Assembly: GCF_029167625.1 (NCBI RefSeq)
Contig: NZ_CP119145.1
Coordinates: 1,922,001-1,986,000, forward strand
DNA from: Streptomyces sp. AM 4-1-1
GTDB lineage: Bacteria; Actinomycetota; Actinomycetes; Streptomycetales; Streptomycetaceae
DNA: 64,000 nucleotides
Reading direction: 5' to 3'
This document shows positions 63,318-64,000 of the stretch, in pieces (the first letter of the stretch is position 1; the number at the start of each line of letters is the position of its first letter). Under the pieces are notes generated by a model. The model was not told the origin of the DNA. It saw only the letters and a list, made by a program, of their open reading frames with translations, and made no database searches. The position numbers and the translations under genes are program-made.

Positions 63318-64000
63318 ATGGGACATCTCCGGTTCCCCGACCTCCGCCCCAGTCCTGTCCGCGATCTTCTGATCTGGATGCATGAACTGCATGGCCGAGC
63401 CGGAACACCTGGTGTCCGAACGATGGGCAAGGCCGTCGGATGCAGTCACCACAAGATTCACGAGATGCTGACCTCTGGCAAGTGCCCTCGTGACGGGAGC
63501 ACCTTGTTCGATCTCGCCGAGTGGCTGGGCAGGCGGGGGTCGCGCCCGCGCCTGAGAGGCGGCGACGAAGACGACGAGCGGTTCTTCGCGGAGCTTGATG
63601 CGTTGTGGGCGGCGGCCATAAGATTCACCCTTCTGCAGCCGCCAGAGCCTCCACCGCCTGCCCCGCCACGACAGGGCACCCCTGACGCCTCAGCTGAGGC
63701 GTCAACCGAAACGCCCGACCGCCCCGGCGCATCCCCGGAGCCTACGGCCCAGCCCTCCTTCGCCGCGGTGGAGGACAGGACCCTCGGTGACAGAACTGTC
63801 AGTTCACGGCCATCGTCCGGAACGCGCGTCTTCCGCTACGCCGAAATGCCGGAATTGGCAGAGTCGCGGGCCGTTCTGGTGGCAACCGGCTCCTACGACG
63901 ACGCCGGCCTTCCCGCTCTGCCAGGGGTACGCAAGGGGGCGCAGGCGCTGGCGGACGTCCTGACGTCGTCGCGGCCAGATCCCGCTTTCGCCGGTGACAA
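63318..64000 (+). CDS. HTH plus caspase-like protein (partial, cut by window end)
   Basis: Starts at ATG 63318 with GGAGG 7 nt upstream and runs off the window without a stop; 227 residues are visible. Residues 1-75 form a helix-turn-helix-like domain (VRDLLIWMHELHGRAGTPGV, TMGKAVGCSHHKIHEML). Residues 80-180 are an acidic then Pro-rich linker. From about 183 a new domain begins: SRAVLVATGSYDDAGLPALP then GVRKGAQALADVLTSSRP, the first strand, loop and helix of caspase-like (C14) peptidases, in the form seen in actinobacterial conflict-system effectors. The His-Cys dyad would lie beyond the window, so the enzyme call is provisional. Confidence 0.7.
   Translation, partial: MGHLRFPDLRPSPVRDLLIWMHELHGRAGTPGVRTMGKAVGCSHHKIHEMLTSGKCPRDGSTLFDLAEWLGRRGSRPRLRGGDEDDERFFAELDALWAAAIRFTLLQPPEPPPPAPPRQGTPDASAEASTETPDRPGASPEPTAQPSFAAVEDRTLGDRTVSSRPSSGTRVFRYAEMPELAESRAVLVATGSYDDAGLPALPGVRKGAQALADVLTSSRPDPAFAGD

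Overview
The window is a high-GC actinobacterial chromosome segment, almost certainly Streptomyces. Codon third positions are nearly all G/C, GTG and TTG starts are common, and the housekeeping backbone follows the Streptomyces order: obg-rpmA-rplU, rne, the TIGR03936/TIGR03960 pair, rodA-PBP2-mreDCB, ndk, folC, valS, clpX-clpP2-clpP1, tig. Species cannot be read from the sequence.

Region 1 (1-2.2 kb) is the minus-strand rplU-rpmA-obg operon, with a hairpin terminator between rpmA and obg. Region 2 (2.6-15.2 kb) is a surface-polysaccharide block. It holds an N-acetyltransferase, an acyltransferase, three glycosyltransferases (one a tandem two-domain enzyme), a non-hydrolysing UDP-HexNAc 2-epimerase, a UDP-HexNAc 6-dehydrogenase, a Gfo/Idh/MocA oxidoreductase and a PLP aminotransferase. 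The five sugar-nucleotide enzymes match, step for step, the WbpA-B-E-D-I route from UDP-GlcNAc to UDP-2,3-diacetamido-2,3-dideoxy-mannuronic acid, so the block probably builds a diacetamido-uronic-acid wall glycan.

Region 3 (15.5-27.5 kb) holds a very large RNase E/G with repeated basic motifs on both sides of its core, then the two radical-SAM-associated genes TIGR03936 and TIGR03960. A ~4.3 kb islet separates these two. It carries a serine recombinase, a WhiJ/Scr1-type XRE regulator, a DUF397-like protein, a DUF6879 protein, several small genes and one apparent frameshifted gene. Region 4 (27.6-36.6 kb) is the elongation and wall-morphogenesis operon (rodA, PBP2, mreD, mreC, mreB), then ndk, a DUF4233 membrane protein and folC. 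Region 5 (36.7-40.2 kb) has an aspartate-less OmpR-type regulator, a second UDP-GlcNAc 2-epimerase and a membrane GT2 synthase, a possible second glycan unit. Region 6 (40.3-49.3 kb) is valS, a Pro/Gly-rich membrane protein, clpX, clpP2, clpP1 (with a ClgR-box match upstream), tig, and divergent tRNA-Pro(TGG) and tRNA-Gly(TCC).

Region 7 (49.4-62.7 kb) is mixed: a small membrane protein, an acyltransferase, a repeat-rich non-coding stretch, a cation/proton antiporter, a PP2C/SpoIIE phosphatase, an Eis-type acetyltransferase, a Nei-type DNA glycosylase, rpiB, bioY, a TerD protein, an Fe superoxide dismutase with a Nur-box match at its promoter, a serine hydrolase, a hypothetical protein and a CatB-type acetyltransferase. 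Region 8 (63.0-64.0 kb) has a 52-residue membrane protein divergent from a gene cut by the window end. That gene encodes an N-terminal helix-turn-helix, a Pro-rich linker and the start of what looks like a caspase-like protease domain, and is preceded by 10-bp tandem repeats. It is the best candidate here for an immunity or conflict system.
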